Shown: in pieces, positions 9,913 through 20,243 of the stretch
How the letters are laid out: each line of letters starts with the position of its first letter
Numbering within the stretch: position 1 is the first letter of the stretch
Assembly (NCBI RefSeq): GCF_900168055.1
Contig: NZ_FUYS01000013.1
Coordinates: 40,193 to 104,192, forward strand
Length of the DNA: 64,000 nucleotides
Direction: 5' to 3'
Source: Parapedobacter luteus
GTDB lineage: Bacteria > Bacteroidota > Bacteroidia > Sphingobacteriales > Sphingobacteriaceae
Program-made: the position numbers and the translations under genes
The notes under the pieces: generated by a model
Seen by the model: the letters and a program-made list of their open reading frames with translations, nothing else
Told to the model about the DNA's origin: nothing
The model's database searches: none

Positions 9913-11247
9913 ATGAGAAAACCATTAATAACTTTTTTAATTCTCTTCGGCGCAGTCACGATGAACGCCTGCAAAAAGGAAGAGCAGAAAGCGCCGGGAA
10001 ATCCCGTTATAAACATCAAAACGGAATTCTCTTCTGCCTATTTCGGCGATAGTCTTCAATTCACTGTGGGCGTCTCAGATGAAGCGCGCATACCGCTATC
10101 TACGTTGAAAGCACACTTGTATTACAGTGATGAACTAGTATCTGAAACGGTCATCCGTACGAAAACGGAGGGCGATTACACCGGCAAAATATATATCCCT
10201 TATTATGCTCATGTACCGAATGGTACGGCGACCCTTAAGCTGGTATTGCAAAACATCAACTTCACGACGCGTGAAGAAACCCTTGAATTGCCCGTCGAAC
10301 GTCCCGATTACCCGTATTTAACATTGATTGCAGAAGACACCGAATATCGTATGGAACGCACAGGCCTATATACGTACGCCGCCGCTACTACCTTTCCGGC
10401 GAAGGTAAACGGATACATCAAAACACCAGCTTACGGCGACAACGGAAATGAGCTGACGTTTGGCTGGGAAGAGCATACTATCAAGGAGGGCAGTATCAAT
10501 AATATTCCGTTCTCCAATGCATTCTCGGGCGACTATACCATTATGTTCAATACCTTGAACTATGAAGCCTCTCCGTTCATCATCGCATACGCCATTAACC
10601 AAACAGTAATGGATCGGGTGGACGATAACATGTATCGGGTCGATCTTGCTTTGAATCGTGAAGAGCAAGTGGTAATTGATGGTTTTGACGACTTAGATGC
10701 GTGGTGGTTCGATCCGGATTTCTTTACACGCGACGCCTCGGGTAACCTTCTATTTCAAGCGAAGAGCGGCAATTATCGAATATCGGCAGACTTCAATCAT
10801 GAGTACTTCATCGTAGAAGCACTGACCGGCACAAACTTATCAACATTACAAGCTGATGGATCCGGCGCAGTGTGGGTCATCGGCGAAGGCATCGGAAAAC
10901 CCTCAATAGCGACAAATGCTGTCGGTTGGACTACTGAGAAAGCGCTTTGCATGGCCCCGGTGGCAGATAAGATTTATCAAATCACCGTGGTTGCTGGTAC
11001 CACCGTCTCGGCGAGCGATATCAATTTTAAATTTTTCCATCAAAAGGGTTGGGGCGGCGAATTTACCAATGCAGCCCTCAGCACCACCAGCGATCTTATC
11101 TTCGTGGGTGACGGGAGCAACGGCCGGGATCCGGGCAATCTCGGCATTACCGAAGGACAAACATTAGAAACCGGTGCCACTTATGTCTTCACGCTAGACC
11201 TTACCGGAGGCAACGACAACGGCGTTTTAACCGTCGAAAAGAAGTAG
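9913..11247 (+). CDS. Surface-glycan-binding-like lipoprotein of the GH30 locus
   Basis: A 444-residue lipoprotein starting at 9913; the in-frame ATG at 9892 lies inside the GH30 gene and would spoil the signal. The lipobox Cys is in MNACKKEE (about residue 19). The rest is beta-rich: an Ig-like N-terminal domain (about 30-130), a middle region, and a C-terminal domain of SusE/SusF-like character with VWVIGEGIG and FKFFHQKGWGGEF. It resembles the DUF5125/DUF5121-type proteins seen beside GH30 in beta-1,6-glucan loci. Role by context: holding the polysaccharide at the cell surface for the GH30 enzyme and SusC/SusD. No catalytic motif is visible. Confidence 0.7.
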   Translation: MRKPLITFLILFGAVTMNACKKEEQKAPGNPVINIKTEFSSAYFGDSLQFTVGVSDEARIPLSTLKAHLYYSDELVSETVIRTKTEGDYTGKIYIPYYAHVPNGTATLKLVLQNINFTTREETLELPVERPDYPYLTLIAEDTEYRMERTGLYTYAAATTFPAKVNGYIKTPAYGDNGNELTFGWEEHTIKEGSINNIPFSNAFSGDYTIMFNTLNYEASPFIIAYAINQTVMDRVDDNMYRVDLALNREEQVVIDGFDDLDAWWFDPDFFTRDASGNLLFQAKSGNYRISADFNHEYFIVEALTGTNLSTLQADGSGAVWVIGEGIGKPSIATNAVGWTTEKALCMAPVADKIYQITVVAGTTVSASDINFKFFHQKGWGGEFTNAALSTTSDLIFVGDGSNGRDPGNLGITEGQTLETGATYVFTLDLTGGNDNGVLTVEKK

Positions 11248-11268
11248 TCCCCCCTTCTTCCCCCCTTA

Positions 11269-11305
11269 CAACCCCTTGTTATGCAAAAGCATTAACAAGG
11301 GGTTG
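11269..11305 (+). terminator. Strong hairpin ending the GH30 polysaccharide locus
   Basis: CAACCCCTTGTTATGC (11269-11284) pairs with GCATTAACAAGGGGTTG (11289-11305) around an AAAA loop, with only one bulged A. It lies 21 bp after the lipoprotein stop. The downstream T content is modest, but the stem is long. The arms may serve both as terminator and as insulation from uvrA. Confidence 0.75.
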
Positions 11306-11335
11306 TTGATACTAAAAAAATTATCCGTACTTTTG
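11306..11335 (+). promoter_or_regulatory. Consensus Bacteroidota promoter of uvrA
   Basis: TTG at 11306-11308, a 19-bp spacer, and TACTTTTG at 11328-11335 fit TTG-N19-TAnnTTTG exactly. Transcription should start near 11341, giving a leader of about 115 nt before uvrA at 11457. Confidence 0.7.
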
Positions 11336-11340
11336 TATGC

Positions 11341-11431
11341 CTCCGCATAGGCCAGCCTACGGAGTGGTTATCCACATGAACCCTGCTGTGACATCGCAGA
11401 CTCAGAAGGCGATGAAAGGGCGGGGTTCATG
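11341..11431 (+). ncRNA. Structured 5' leader of uvrA, possible cis-regulatory RNA
   Basis: Two stem-loops fill the leader. Hairpin 1: CTCCG (11341-11345) with CGGAG (11360-11364), continued by TAGG/CCTA around a CCAG loop, with a CA bulge. Hairpin 2: CATGAACCC (11375-11383) with GGGTTCATG (11423-11431), nine perfect pairs, enclosing a second stem CATCGC (11392-11397) with GCGATG (11409-11414). Hairpin 1 begins almost at the predicted transcription start. The design (small 5' hairpin, long-range stem with an inner arm) is not one I can match to a named riboswitch. It could instead be a separate small RNA reading into uvrA. Confidence 0.5.
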
Positions 11432-11456
11432 AGGCCGTAAATGCAATCATGCACGA

Positions 11457-14267
11457 ATGAATACAGCAATAGCAACGCTTGATCCCAAAACACATATTAT
11501 CATTAAAGGTGCACGCGTACACAACCTTAAAAACGTGGATGTGGCCATTCCGAAAAACAAGCTTGTGGTTATTACAGGCATGTCCGGGTCCGGCAAGTCC
11601 TCGCTTGCCTTTGACACGCTTTATGCTGAAGGCCAACGCCGCTATGTAGAGAGCCTTTCGTCTTACGCCCGGCAATTTATGGGGCGCATGAGTAAGCCCG
11701 AGGTTGACTACATTAAAGGCATCGCGCCGGCCATTGCTATCGAACAGCGGGTCATCACCAGCAATCCACGCTCTACGGTAGGCACTTCCACGGAAATCTA
11801 CGATTATTTGAAATTACTCTATGCTCGTATCGGCAAGACATATTCCCCCATATCCGGCAGAGAAGTAAAGAAGGATACCGTAACGTCGGTGACCAACTTT
11901 GTTACCGCATTGCCCCAAGGCACCATAGCTACCGTGACTGCTCCTCTGCATCCCAGCAATAATCGCAAGCTTAAAGAAGAGTTGGCCATCCTCTTGCAAA
12001 AAGGTTTTGTACGGGTAGTATACAAAGAGAAGATACAAAAAATAGAGTCCTTGCTGGAAGATACCGCCATCGAAAACCAAACGGCCATAGTTGGAGATTT
12101 ATCCATCGTGATTGACCGCATCGCGGTAGATGGGGAGGAAGACACCGCCAGCCGCATTGCAGATTCGGTGCAGACAGCATTTTTCGAGGGCAAAGGAGAT
12201 TGCTACATTGACGAAAACGGCAAGATCCATACATTTTCAGACCGCTTTGAGTTAGATGGCATGACGTTTGAAGAGCCATCGCCCAATTTTTTCAGCTTCA
12301 ACAACCCTTACGGCGCGTGCAAACGCTGCGAAGGCTACGGTCGCATCGTCGGCATCGATCCGGATTTAGTCATCCCAGACAAGAGTCGCTCGGTATACGA
12401 TGGCGCCATCGCTCCTTGGCGTGGCGAAAAGATGGGTCAATGGCTCCAGCAACTTGTTCGCAATTCCATAAAATTTGATTTCCCTATCCATAGGGCGTAT
12501 CGCGATCTTACCGATGCTCAGAAGGAGTTATTATGGACCGGCAACCACTATTTTGACGGGTTGAATCGCTTTTTCGAAGAACTTGAAGAACAAACTTACA
12601 AAATTCAATACCGGGTCATGTTATCCCGCTATCGCGGAAAAACCAATTGCCCCGAATGCAAAGGGACACGTCTACGCAAGGATGCGGCGTATGTTAAAAT
12701 AAATGGGAAGTCCATTTCCGATGTCGTGTTAATGCCGTTGGACGCTGCGCTGGCTTTCTTTCAAAATCTGGATTTGTCGGAGGGTGAAACGAAAATCGCA
12801 CAACGCCTGCTTACCGAAATCTGCAATCGGCTCCAGTTCCTCACAGACGTAGGGTTGAGCTACCTGACATTGAATCGCTTGTCCAACACCTTATCAGGTG
12901 GCGAGTCCCAGCGCATTAATTTAGCTACATCGCTCGGCAGCTCGTTGGTCGGTTCGGTATATGTACTTGACGAGCCAAGTATCGGCTTGCATCCCCGGGA
13001 TACACAGCGCCTTATCGGCGTACTTAAGTCATTACGCAACGTGGGCAATACCGTGTTGGTCGTGGAGCATGAGCAAGAGATGATGCAGGCCGCAGACTAC
13101 CTGATTGACATAGGGCCCGAAGCTGGAGTGAATGGTGGCCGCCTCATATTTAACGGCACTTATGGCGAAATCCTAAATGACCCGCAAAGCCTGACCGGCA
13201 AGTACCTCAGCGGAAAGGAACGTATTCCCGTACCAACAAGCCGCCGCAAGTGGCACGATGCCATATTGGTCAAAGGCGCGCGTGAAAACAACCTGAAAGG
13301 AATTGATGTAAGCTTCCCTTTGAATGTATTTACCGTCGTGACAGGCGTGTCCGGCTCAGGTAAGACCTCTTTGGTGAAGCGTATTTTATATCCAGCATTA
13401 CAAAAGGCGCTTGGCAACTACGCAGGCGAGCAAACCGGCCTGTATGATGGCATCGACGGCGACATCCAGCGACTCGAACATGTCGAGCTGGTTGACCAGA
13501 ACCCAATCGGCCGCTCATCGCGGTCCAACCCGGTGACATACGTCAAAGCGTGGGACGAAATACGCACATTATACAGCGCGCAATCCGCCGCCAAAGCTGC
13601 TGGACTCAAGCCTGCGGCTTTCTCCTTCAATGTGGAGGGGGGGCGATGCGATGTGTGCCAAGGTGAAGGTGAGGTCAAAATCGAAATGCAGTTCATGGCG
13701 GATATCGTACTCACCTGTGAGGCCTGCGGTGGTAAGCGCTTTAAGCAGCATGTATTAGACGTCACTTGGAAGGAAAAAAACGTGTCTGATGTTTTAGACC
13801 TCAGTGTGGATGAAGCGCTTGAGTTCTTTTCCGGTCAGTCCAAAATTCTGGCTAAGCTCCAGCCGCTGGCCGATGTAGGCCTCGGATATGTAAAGTTAGG
13901 CCAATCATCAAGCACACTGTCTGGTGGCGAAGCCCAACGTATCAAACTGGCGTCTTTCCTCATCAAGGGCAATAACAGCAAAAATACGCTGTTCATCTTT
14001 GACGAACCCACAACCGGCTTACACTTCCACGATATCAAAAAGCTATTGAAATCATTTGATGCGCTCATAGCACAAGGCAACAGTATCCTCGTCATCGAGC
14101 ACAACATGGACATGATCAAAAGCGCCGACTGGGTGATTGATATCGGCCCCGAAGGTGGCGAAAGAGGCGGAGAGCTTGTTTTCGAAGGGACTCCGGAAGA
14201 AATGGTAAAAAATGCCAACACCCATACTGCCCATTTTCTGAGTAATTACTTAGGAAGCCTTACTTGA
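11457..14267 (+). CDS. uvrA: UvrA, excinuclease ABC subunit A
   Basis: Damage-recognition ATPase of nucleotide excision repair, acting with UvrB and UvrC. It has two ABC modules: the first Walker [10 protein letters not shown] (about 41-49) and signature LSGGESQR, the second Walker [10 protein letters not shown] and signature LSGGEAQR. Zinc-binding CxxC pairs are CKRCEGYG and CPECKG in the first half, and CDVCQGEG with CEACGGKRF in the second. The 936-residue length is full size. It is monocistronic between a terminator upstream and a hairpin downstream, with a structured leader; uvrA is often damage-induced but no LexA-type box was recognised here. Confidence 0.97.
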   Translation: MNTAIATLDPKTHIIIKGARVHNLKNVDVAIPKNKLVVITGMSGSGKSSLAFDTLYAEGQRRYVESLSSYARQFMGRMSKPEVDYIKGIAPAIAIEQRVITSNPRSTVGTSTEIYDYLKLLYARIGKTYSPISGREVKKDTVTSVTNFVTALPQGTIATVTAPLHPSNNRKLKEELAILLQKGFVRVVYKEKIQKIESLLEDTAIENQTAIVGDLSIVIDRIAVDGEEDTASRIADSVQTAFFEGKGDCYIDENGKIHTFSDRFELDGMTFEEPSPNFFSFNNPYGACKRCEGYGRIVGIDPDLVIPDKSRSVYDGAIAPWRGEKMGQWLQQLVRNSIKFDFPIHRAYRDLTDAQKELLWTGNHYFDGLNRFFEELEEQTYKIQYRVMLSRYRGKTNCPECKGTRLRKDAAYVKINGKSISDVVLMPLDAALAFFQNLDLSEGETKIAQRLLTEICNRLQFLTDVGLSYLTLNRLSNTLSGGESQRINLATSLGSSLVGSVYVLDEPSIGLHPRDTQRLIGVLKSLRNVGNTVLVVEHEQEMMQAADYLIDIGPEAGVNGGRLIFNGTYGEILNDPQSLTGKYLSGKERIPVPTSRRKWHDAILVKGARENNLKGIDVSFPLNVFTVVTGVSGSGKTSLVKRILYPALQKALGNYAGEQTGLYDGIDGDIQRLEHVELVDQNPIGRSSRSNPVTYVKAWDEIRTLYSAQSAAKAAGLKPAAFSFNVEGGRCDVCQGEGEVKIEMQFMADIVLTCEACGGKRFKQHVLDVTWKEKNVSDVLDLSVDEALEFFSGQSKILAKLQPLADVGLGYVKLGQSSSTLSGGEAQRIKLASFLIKGNNSKNTLFIFDEPTTGLHFHDIKKLLKSFDALIAQGNSILVIEHNMDMIKSADWVIDIGPEGGERGGELVFEGTPEEMVKNANTHTAHFLSNYLGSLT

Positions 14268-14276
14268 TAAAATTTT

Positions 14277-14312
14277 CCGTTTTGTTTGACCAAATTGGTC
14301 AAAACAAAACGG
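14277..14312. terminator. Inverted repeat after uvrA, probable terminator
   Basis: CCGTTTTGTTTGACC (14277-14291) pairs with GGTCAAAACAAAACGG (14297-14312) with one bulged A and an AAATT loop. It starts 9 bp after the uvrA stop. No long T run follows, so termination is inferred from position and stem length. Confidence 0.5.
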
Positions 14313-14369
14313 GTATCAAGCGTTTCTTGACCGCCACGTGCTACCTAACCAACTATTTACAATCCCTTC

Positions 14370-14401
14370 TTGCCATTTTCAGGGGATAAACCCTACCTTT
14401 A
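14370..14401 (+). promoter_or_regulatory. Candidate promoter of the gamma-glutamyltransferase gene
   Basis: TTG (14370-14372), a 21-bp spacer and TACCTTTA (14394-14401) match the Bacteroidota promoter except for the final base. Expected leader about 65 nt to the ATG at 14471. Confidence 0.45.
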
Positions 14402-14470
14402 GGACTTGAGTGCATGCTTTGCACAATTGTTTGTAGCATATTGTTATTTAACCAAGTATTTTATAAAAGA

Positions 14471-16408
14471 ATGAAACGTTGCCTACTGTCCACAATGCTA
14501 AGCTTTTTGTTTTTTAGCACAATCATAGCCCAACCCACTCAAAAACCTCCTCTCCACGGCAAACACTGGATGGCCATTACTGGCAAGCCCTTGGCTGCTA
14601 CTGCAGGAGCGCTCATTTTCGAGCGGGGCGGCAATGCCGTGGATGCCGCCTGTGCAATGCTGGCAGCCACCTGCACCATGTGGGATGTATTGAGTTGGGG
14701 TGGCGAGACACAGGCACTTATTTACAACCCGAATACCGGAAAAGTTATTGCCATCAATGCCCTGGGCGTTGCCCCGACCGGCGCGACACCGGAGTTTTTC
14801 AAAGGAAAAGGATACAATTTCCCGCCAGAATACGGTCCCTTAGCCGCTGTTACTCCCGGAACGCCTGGTGGCCTGTGCTATATGCTGGCTGAATACGGCA
14901 AATTAAGCCTCAAAGACATCTTAGCGCCGGCAATGGACATGGCTGCCGGGTACCCTATTGATGCGCAAACAGCCAACAGCATAGAGCGGGGCAAAGAACG
15001 CATCAAGCAGTGGCCATATAGCAAGGCCGTCTTCCTGCCTCACCTCGGCGAGGAACGGGAAGCTCCGGAGCCCGGCGAAATCTTCGTGCAAAAAGATCTG
15101 TTGGCCACCCTCCAGAAGATGGTGGACGCCGAGCAAGAAGCCCTAAAACAGGGCAAGTCTCGCGAAGAAGCAATCATGGCCGCATATGACCGCTTTTATA
15201 AAGGCGATATCGCGGAAGAAATCGTACGCGGAAACCAAGAACAAGGCGGGCTTTTCACCATGGACGATCTCGCCAATTGGAAGCCCATCGAAGAGGAGCC
15301 GTTAATGACTTCCTACAAAGGTATTGATGTATACAAGCTGCAGGAATGGACACAGGGACCGGCACTTTTGCAGGCTTTGAATATCCTTGAAAACTTCGAT
15401 TTGAAAGCCATGGGCTACAATTCGGCTGAATACATCCATACCCTATACCAAACCATGAATCTGGCATTTGCCGATCGCGATTTTTATTATGGTGATCCCT
15501 ATTTTACTCCCCGCCCCCCCATTAAGGGCTTGTTGAGCAAGGCATATGCGCAAGAACGCGCCAAACTGATCAACCCCGATCGCAATGATCCCAATCCGCA
15601 ACCGGGCGATCCTTACGTTTATGAGGGCACGACCAATCCATTCAAATCGCTGCTGGCCCAGCGCCAAAAGCTCTTGGCTGACACTTCCGGTCTCGGCGAA
15701 CTGGAAAACTTCGTGCCCAAACACGATGCCATCAGCGCATTGAATGGGGCTCTGGAATTTGATTATGCGACGACGGCAAGTGCAGATAGCCTTTACAATG
15801 ATCGGCTGCTCCGGGGCACAACTAGCGTAGAAGCGGCAGATGCAGAAGGGTGGGTCGTTTCGATCACACCGAGCGGAGGATGGCTACCGGCTTGCATCGC
15901 TGGCCGCACCGGCATTGGGATGAGCCAACGAATGCAAAGCTTCGTGCTTGACTCCATCATCGACCCGTTCAACGTTGTTGCTCCCGGCAAACGCCCACGG
16001 GTGACGCTGACACCATCGATGGCTCTGAAGGAAGGCCGCCCCTACCTCGCTTTCGCCGTGCAGGGGGGAGATACGCAAGAACAGAACCTCCTGCAGTTTT
16101 TTCTCAACATGGTGGAATTCGACATGACGGTGCAGCAAGCGACGGAAGCAGCCAACATCAATAGCAACCAGCTGTGGCTTTCGCTGGGCGGCACCCTGTT
16201 CAAAGATCGCATGCCCCGTCCGGGAAGCATCTTACTGAGCAATTCCACCGACCGAGAAGTCGCAGACAGGCTGAAAGCCATGGGCTATACCGTTCGGCAG
16301 GGCAACCGCACCAGCGGTCCCATCAATGCCATCTTTATCGATGAGGCTCATGGCTCACTATGGGGCGGCAGCAGCAACAACGGCGAGGATTATGGAATAG
16401 GTTGGTAG
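14471..16408 (+). CDS. ggt: Gamma-glutamyltransferase family protein, exported
   Basis: Ntn-hydrolase that cleaves gamma-glutamyl bonds, for example of glutathione, and matures by self-cleavage. The start at 14471 gives a clean signal peptide MKRCLLSTMLSFLFFSTIIA; an in-frame ATG at 14414 would add 19 hydrophobic residues in front. The N-terminal motif FERGGNAVDAACAML is typical. The expected autocleavage Thr is T450 of GTTSVEAAD, in the place of the TTH motif of E. coli GGT. The C-terminal oxyanion region TPSGGW and PRVTLTPSM follow. It could be of the cephalosporin-acylase-like GGT branch, so the natural substrate is open. Confidence 0.85.
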   Translation: MKRCLLSTMLSFLFFSTIIAQPTQKPPLHGKHWMAITGKPLAATAGALIFERGGNAVDAACAMLAATCTMWDVLSWGGETQALIYNPNTGKVIAINALGVAPTGATPEFFKGKGYNFPPEYGPLAAVTPGTPGGLCYMLAEYGKLSLKDILAPAMDMAAGYPIDAQTANSIERGKERIKQWPYSKAVFLPHLGEEREAPEPGEIFVQKDLLATLQKMVDAEQEALKQGKSREEAIMAAYDRFYKGDIAEEIVRGNQEQGGLFTMDDLANWKPIEEEPLMTSYKGIDVYKLQEWTQGPALLQALNILENFDLKAMGYNSAEYIHTLYQTMNLAFADRDFYYGDPYFTPRPPIKGLLSKAYAQERAKLINPDRNDPNPQPGDPYVYEGTTNPFKSLLAQRQKLLADTSGLGELENFVPKHDAISALNGALEFDYATTASADSLYNDRLLRGTTSVEAADAEGWVVSITPSGGWLPACIAGRTGIGMSQRMQSFVLDSIIDPFNVVAPGKRPRVTLTPSMALKEGRPYLAFAVQGGDTQEQNLLQFFLNMVEFDMTVQQATEAANINSNQLWLSLGGTLFKDRMPRPGSILLSNSTDREVADRLKAMGYTVRQGNRTSGPINAIFIDEAHGSLWGGSSNNGEDYGIGW

Positions 16409-16475
16409 ATTTCCTATCCATGCTGGTGCGCTGATAGCCGTGCCCGTATTGGTATTAAACGCTAATAACAATATC

Positions 16476-17843
16476 ATGAACAGCAATTCAAGAAGAGCTT
16501 TCCTCAAAAAGCTTGGCGTCGGCACCGCTGCACTCTCGTTGGGAAACAACATTCTGGCCAGCAATCCTGTGATGGGTTTTTCAGCTAAAAGCTACCGCAA
16601 CATTATCGGCGCCAATGAACGGATACATGTGGCCACTATCGGTGTAAACAGTAGGGGAAGCAGCATGAGCGGCACCTTCGCTCGCCATAAAAATGCAGAA
16701 GTGTCCTGTGTCTGCGACGTCGATGAACGAGCCATTCGCAAGGCAATCAGACGTGTGGCCGAGGCAGGCCAAACTGTTGTACCGAAGGCCGAAAAAGACC
16801 TTCGCCGGGTACTCGAAGATAAACATATCGATGCCATCTATACGGCAACGCCCGACCATTGGCATGCTCCGCTCACCATTATGGGCTGCCAAGCGGGGAA
16901 GCACGTATACGTTGAAAAGCCTATGGCACACAATCCCGCCGAAGGTGAAATGGCTGTCGCGGCCGCTCGGAAATACAACCGGGTGGTACAAATGGGGGCG
17001 CAAAGGCGTTCAGCCCCTGTGCTTACAAAGGGCATTCAACACTTGCACGACGGAGCTATTGGAAAAGTATACATGGCAAAAACGTGGTACACCAACACCC
17101 GCAAAGCCACATTTTTAAAACCCGGCCGCGTCCCTTCCTGGCTGGATTATGAATTGTGGCAGGGCCCTGCACCGCGCATGCCTTATCAGAAGGGACTGAT
17201 TCATTACGACTGGCACTGGTTCTGGCATTGGGGCACCGGAGAAGCCCTCAACAACGGCACTCACGAAGTAGACGTCGCCCGGTGGGGTCTTGGTGTCGAG
17301 TTTCCTTCACGAATTAGTTCCATTGGCGGCCGTTACCATTTCAACGACGATTGGGAAACTCCGGACACCCAAGTTGTTACGCTTGAGTATCCCCAAGCCG
17401 TGATTGTCTGGGAAAGCCGCAGTTGTAATGGTCGAAAAGTGGAAGGGCTAGACCGCGGAGTCATTTTTTATGGCGAAAACGGCAGCTTGGAAACCGGATG
17501 GGACGGCTACAAAATCTATGACCTTCGCGGCAAGTTGACCAAGGAAGAACGATCCGAAGCAGAAAAAGGTGCCTTGGAGGGCCGGAATACCGCGAGTCCA
17601 AGTTTAAGTATGGATAACATGCATGTGGCGGATTTCCTGGATGCCATCCGCAATGACCGACACCCAAACTGCGACATCGAACTGGGGTATAAAAGCACAG
17701 TGGCCATGTTGCTGAGTAATATCGCTTGGCGCCTAAAACGCGATTTGCGCATAAACCCAGAAAATGGCCATATCATCGGCGATGCAGCAGCGCAAGAACT
17801 CTGGAGCCGAACCTACGAACCGGGGTGGGAGCCCAAAATATAA
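16476..17843 (+). CDS. Gfo/Idh/MocA-family oxidoreductase with Tat signal
   Basis: NAD(P)-dependent oxidoreductase of sugar-like substrates. The start at 16476 gives SRRAFLKKLGVGTAALSLG, a twin-arginine signal; an upstream ATG at 16440 is less suitable. The Rossmann domain follows (VATIGVNSRGSSMSG, CDVDER) and the nicotinamide-side motif VEKPMAHNP is present. The C-terminal domain contains HYDWHWFWHWGTGEALNNG and HEVDVARWGLG, with His residues typical of the exported Bacteroidota subgroup, some of which act on glycosides or aminosugars. No obvious operon partner; substrate unknown. Confidence 0.85.
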   Translation: MNSNSRRAFLKKLGVGTAALSLGNNILASNPVMGFSAKSYRNIIGANERIHVATIGVNSRGSSMSGTFARHKNAEVSCVCDVDERAIRKAIRRVAEAGQTVVPKAEKDLRRVLEDKHIDAIYTATPDHWHAPLTIMGCQAGKHVYVEKPMAHNPAEGEMAVAAARKYNRVVQMGAQRRSAPVLTKGIQHLHDGAIGKVYMAKTWYTNTRKATFLKPGRVPSWLDYELWQGPAPRMPYQKGLIHYDWHWFWHWGTGEALNNGTHEVDVARWGLGVEFPSRISSIGGRYHFNDDWETPDTQVVTLEYPQAVIVWESRSCNGRKVEGLDRGVIFYGENGSLETGWDGYKIYDLRGKLTKEERSEAEKGALEGRNTASPSLSMDNMHVADFLDAIRNDRHPNCDIELGYKSTVAMLLSNIAWRLKRDLRINPENGHIIGDAAAQELWSRTYEPGWEPKI

Positions 17844-17973
17844 TTATCCCTGTGGGCCGAAAAAAATCAATGGGCTTCGGCTTCGGAAATGAAATACCGC
17901 AAAGACCTCGTAAACCGCAATCCGGTTAGCCATTTGGCAGCGATCGGCCGAGGTGGTTGCTCGCCGAAATAGA

Positions 17974-19221
17974 TTATTCGTACCGCAATGCCTCCACGGG
18001 GTCGAGCCTTGACGCCTTGGAGGCAGGGTAATATCCTGAAATCATCCCTACGCCCACGCATACCACCACTCCCAAGATGATCCAGTTCCAGGGAATGATA
18101 AAGCTGGCCCCCATCACCGCAGCAAGAACGTTTCCGATTAGGATCCCCAAAAAGATACCCGCAAAGCCTCCCATGAGGCAAATCACAACCGCCTCGGTAA
18201 GAAACTGCCTACGGATGACTTTTGGCGTGGCACCGATAGCTTTACGGATGCCGATTTCGCGCGTACGTTCCGTGACAGACACAAGCATGATGTTCATCAA
18301 ACCAATTGAAGCGCCAATCAACGTGATCAGCGCGATGACAATGGCACCGAGTGTGACGTAAGTAAGGCTCTCAATTAGTATTTGCGCCACGGCATCACTT
18401 TTAGTGATTTCAAAATTCGTCTCCTGGCCGACCCGTAATCCACGGACATTTCGAAAGGTTGCTGTTGCTTCGCCAATAGCAGCCTCAATCTGCTGGGGAT
18501 TCGTCGCCATCACCGTAATGGTGTAAGACGGGCGTCCCATAGCCATCACCGCGCGCGCCTTTAGCAGGGGAATAATACATGCCTTGTCTCCGCCAAATCC
18601 CGCACTTGACCCCTTATCTTCCAGCACCCCTATAATCGAATAACGGGCATTACCTATCGTAATGAATTTATCGAGTGGCTCCTCATTACTTTTAAACAGC
18701 CGCTTTACGATTTCGGACCCTACGATGACCACGTTGCTACCGTATTCGACCTCACGTTGCGAAAAATTACGGCCCAACGATAAATTGTACCCCGCGGTTT
18801 GCAAGTAATTTTCGTCTGCACCAAGCACATTGATGTTGGGATTGGTCTGTTCGCTCTTATATTTGGCAATAGCGCCGGTCGAGGCATAGGTACTCAAGGA
18901 AACCACCGCCGGATAATCGAACGCATCCTTGAACGCCTTGGCTTGATAATAAGTGATCTGCGGGAATTGCTTCGGCCGTGTACCACTTCCCCCGATCTGC
19001 ACGTTTAACCCCCTATTACGGATGTTGAACGAATTGGATCCCATAGCCGAGAAGGAATCGGTCAGTGAGTTTTTGATAGCATCAATGGATGTGAGAATAC
19101 CAACCAGCGCCGTAATCCCAATAGCGATAATCAGCGCCGTCAAAAACGTACGTAGCTTATTGCTGCTGATCGCCTGCAATGACAGCTTCACATTCTCCCT
19201 ATTGGACATTTGGACCGACAT
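17974..19221 (-). CDS. MacB/FtsX-type ABC transporter permease
   Basis: Inner-membrane protein of the MacB-like mechanotransmission family. One span near the N-terminus ([20 protein letters not shown], about 24-43), a large periplasmic MacB_PCD domain (about 45-280), and three further spans in the FtsX domain (about 290-410; [16 protein letters not shown] is the family hallmark before the second-last span). The last residues DPVEALRYE are also typical. No ATPase or adaptor gene is adjacent, so its partners must be encoded elsewhere. A second Met at 19209 is an equally possible start. Confidence 0.9.
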   Translation of the reverse strand: MSVQMSNRENVKLSLQAISSNKLRTFLTALIIAIGITALVGILTSIDAIKNSLTDSFSAMGSNSFNIRNRGLNVQIGGSGTRPKQFPQITYYQAKAFKDAFDYPAVVSLSTYASTGAIAKYKSEQTNPNINVLGADENYLQTAGYNLSLGRNFSQREVEYGSNVVIVGSEIVKRLFKSNEEPLDKFITIGNARYSIIGVLEDKGSSAGFGGDKACIIPLLKARAVMAMGRPSYTITVMATNPQQIEAAIGEATATFRNVRGLRVGQETNFEITKSDAVAQILIESLTYVTLGAIVIALITLIGASIGLMNIMLVSVTERTREIGIRKAIGATPKVIRRQFLTEAVVICLMGGFAGIFLGILIGNVLAAVMGASFIIPWNWIILGVVVCVGVGMISGYYPASKASRLDPVEALRYE

Positions 19222-19278
19222 CTCAAAACAGTTTTATAAGCAATTAGAGTTTCTTGGCTGGCATATGTTACACAAGAC

Positions 19279-20064
19279 TCACATCTTTGTATGGCTAAAC
19301 AGCCATGGAAGCAGTTCCGGTTCGGCAAAAGCGGCATCCCAGCTATTATGATTAGCCGTCGGATAAAACGTATATTTCGGATTGGCACCAATCCGTTTTA
19401 GTTCAGCAACAATGGCGTGAGAATGCGTCGGGGGCACCACGTCATCCTGCTCACCATGGAATATCCATAATGGCACATGTGCGTATTTTTTCACATTGAA
19501 CGTATTATCTCCCCCGCAAATCGCAAACGCTGCAGCAAACAGCCTCGGTTTTCGCCGCAATGCTTCGTAGGTACCCATTGCCCCCATGGATAATCCGCCA
19601 ATGTATATCCGGCTTTTGTCTACCGCTTCATTCCTCAACGTGTGTTTCACCAGCCTTAGGAACAGCCGCATGCCTTCCGAAGGCTTGCCGCCTGTACGGA
19701 AAGAAAATTCACGCCGGCCATCAGCCTGTGATTGGATGTCTACATTGCTCCAGAACGATTCGGTCGGACACTGCGGGAATACCACAATGGCCGGAAAGGC
19801 CTGTCGCACGCTATCCTTCAAAAACAAGGCTGCGCCATGGGTCAATTGACTTGCATTGTCGTTTCCTCGTTCACCGGCACCGTGCAGGAAGAACAATACG
19901 GGATATTGCTTTTGAGGATCATAGCCATCCGGATATAATATCCGGTAGGGCAATGTATCACCTCGGTGAATCAATTGCTTGGCTTGAAAGGCCGCAAAAT
20001 CCTGAGCATGGGCAGACACATTCGAAAAAAAACAAGCTAAAACAATGAGCGAGATTTGTTTCAT
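19279..20064 (-). CDS. Secreted alpha/beta hydrolase, esterase or peptidase-like
   Basis: A 261-residue exported hydrolase. The start at 20064 gives MKQISLIVLACFFSNVSA, a signal peptide cut before QDF; a longer reading from 20091 adds nine residues in front. The oxyanion strand is LFFLHGAGERGN, the nucleophile Ser is in YIGGLSMGAMG, the Asp is in HGEQDDVVPP and the His is in TANHNSWD, a complete triad. This pattern is that of the PHB-depolymerase/feruloyl-esterase-like group often called dienelactone hydrolase or prolyl oligopeptidase family. It may remove acyl groups from plant polysaccharide fragments, but context does not settle this. Confidence 0.8.
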   Translation of the reverse strand: MKQISLIVLACFFSNVSAHAQDFAAFQAKQLIHRGDTLPYRILYPDGYDPQKQYPVLFFLHGAGERGNDNASQLTHGAALFLKDSVRQAFPAIVVFPQCPTESFWSNVDIQSQADGRREFSFRTGGKPSEGMRLFLRLVKHTLRNEAVDKSRIYIGGLSMGAMGTYEALRRKPRLFAAAFAICGGDNTFNVKKYAHVPLWIFHGEQDDVVPPTHSHAIVAELKRIGANPKYTFYPTANHNSWDAAFAEPELLPWLFSHTKM

Positions 20065-20243
20065 AGTCAAAATAGGTCTTAGTAATTTCATTAACCGATA
20101 AAAGTACTACTTTATTTGCGTTCGCCAAATAGAAAGCGCGATATCTTTCTTCGTCAGCCGTCCGCGGAGCGATAGACGGCGCATCCATATTCGCTAAAAA
20201 ACAAGTGTGTGGTTAGATTGTTGATCAGAAAAACCAGACTTAC

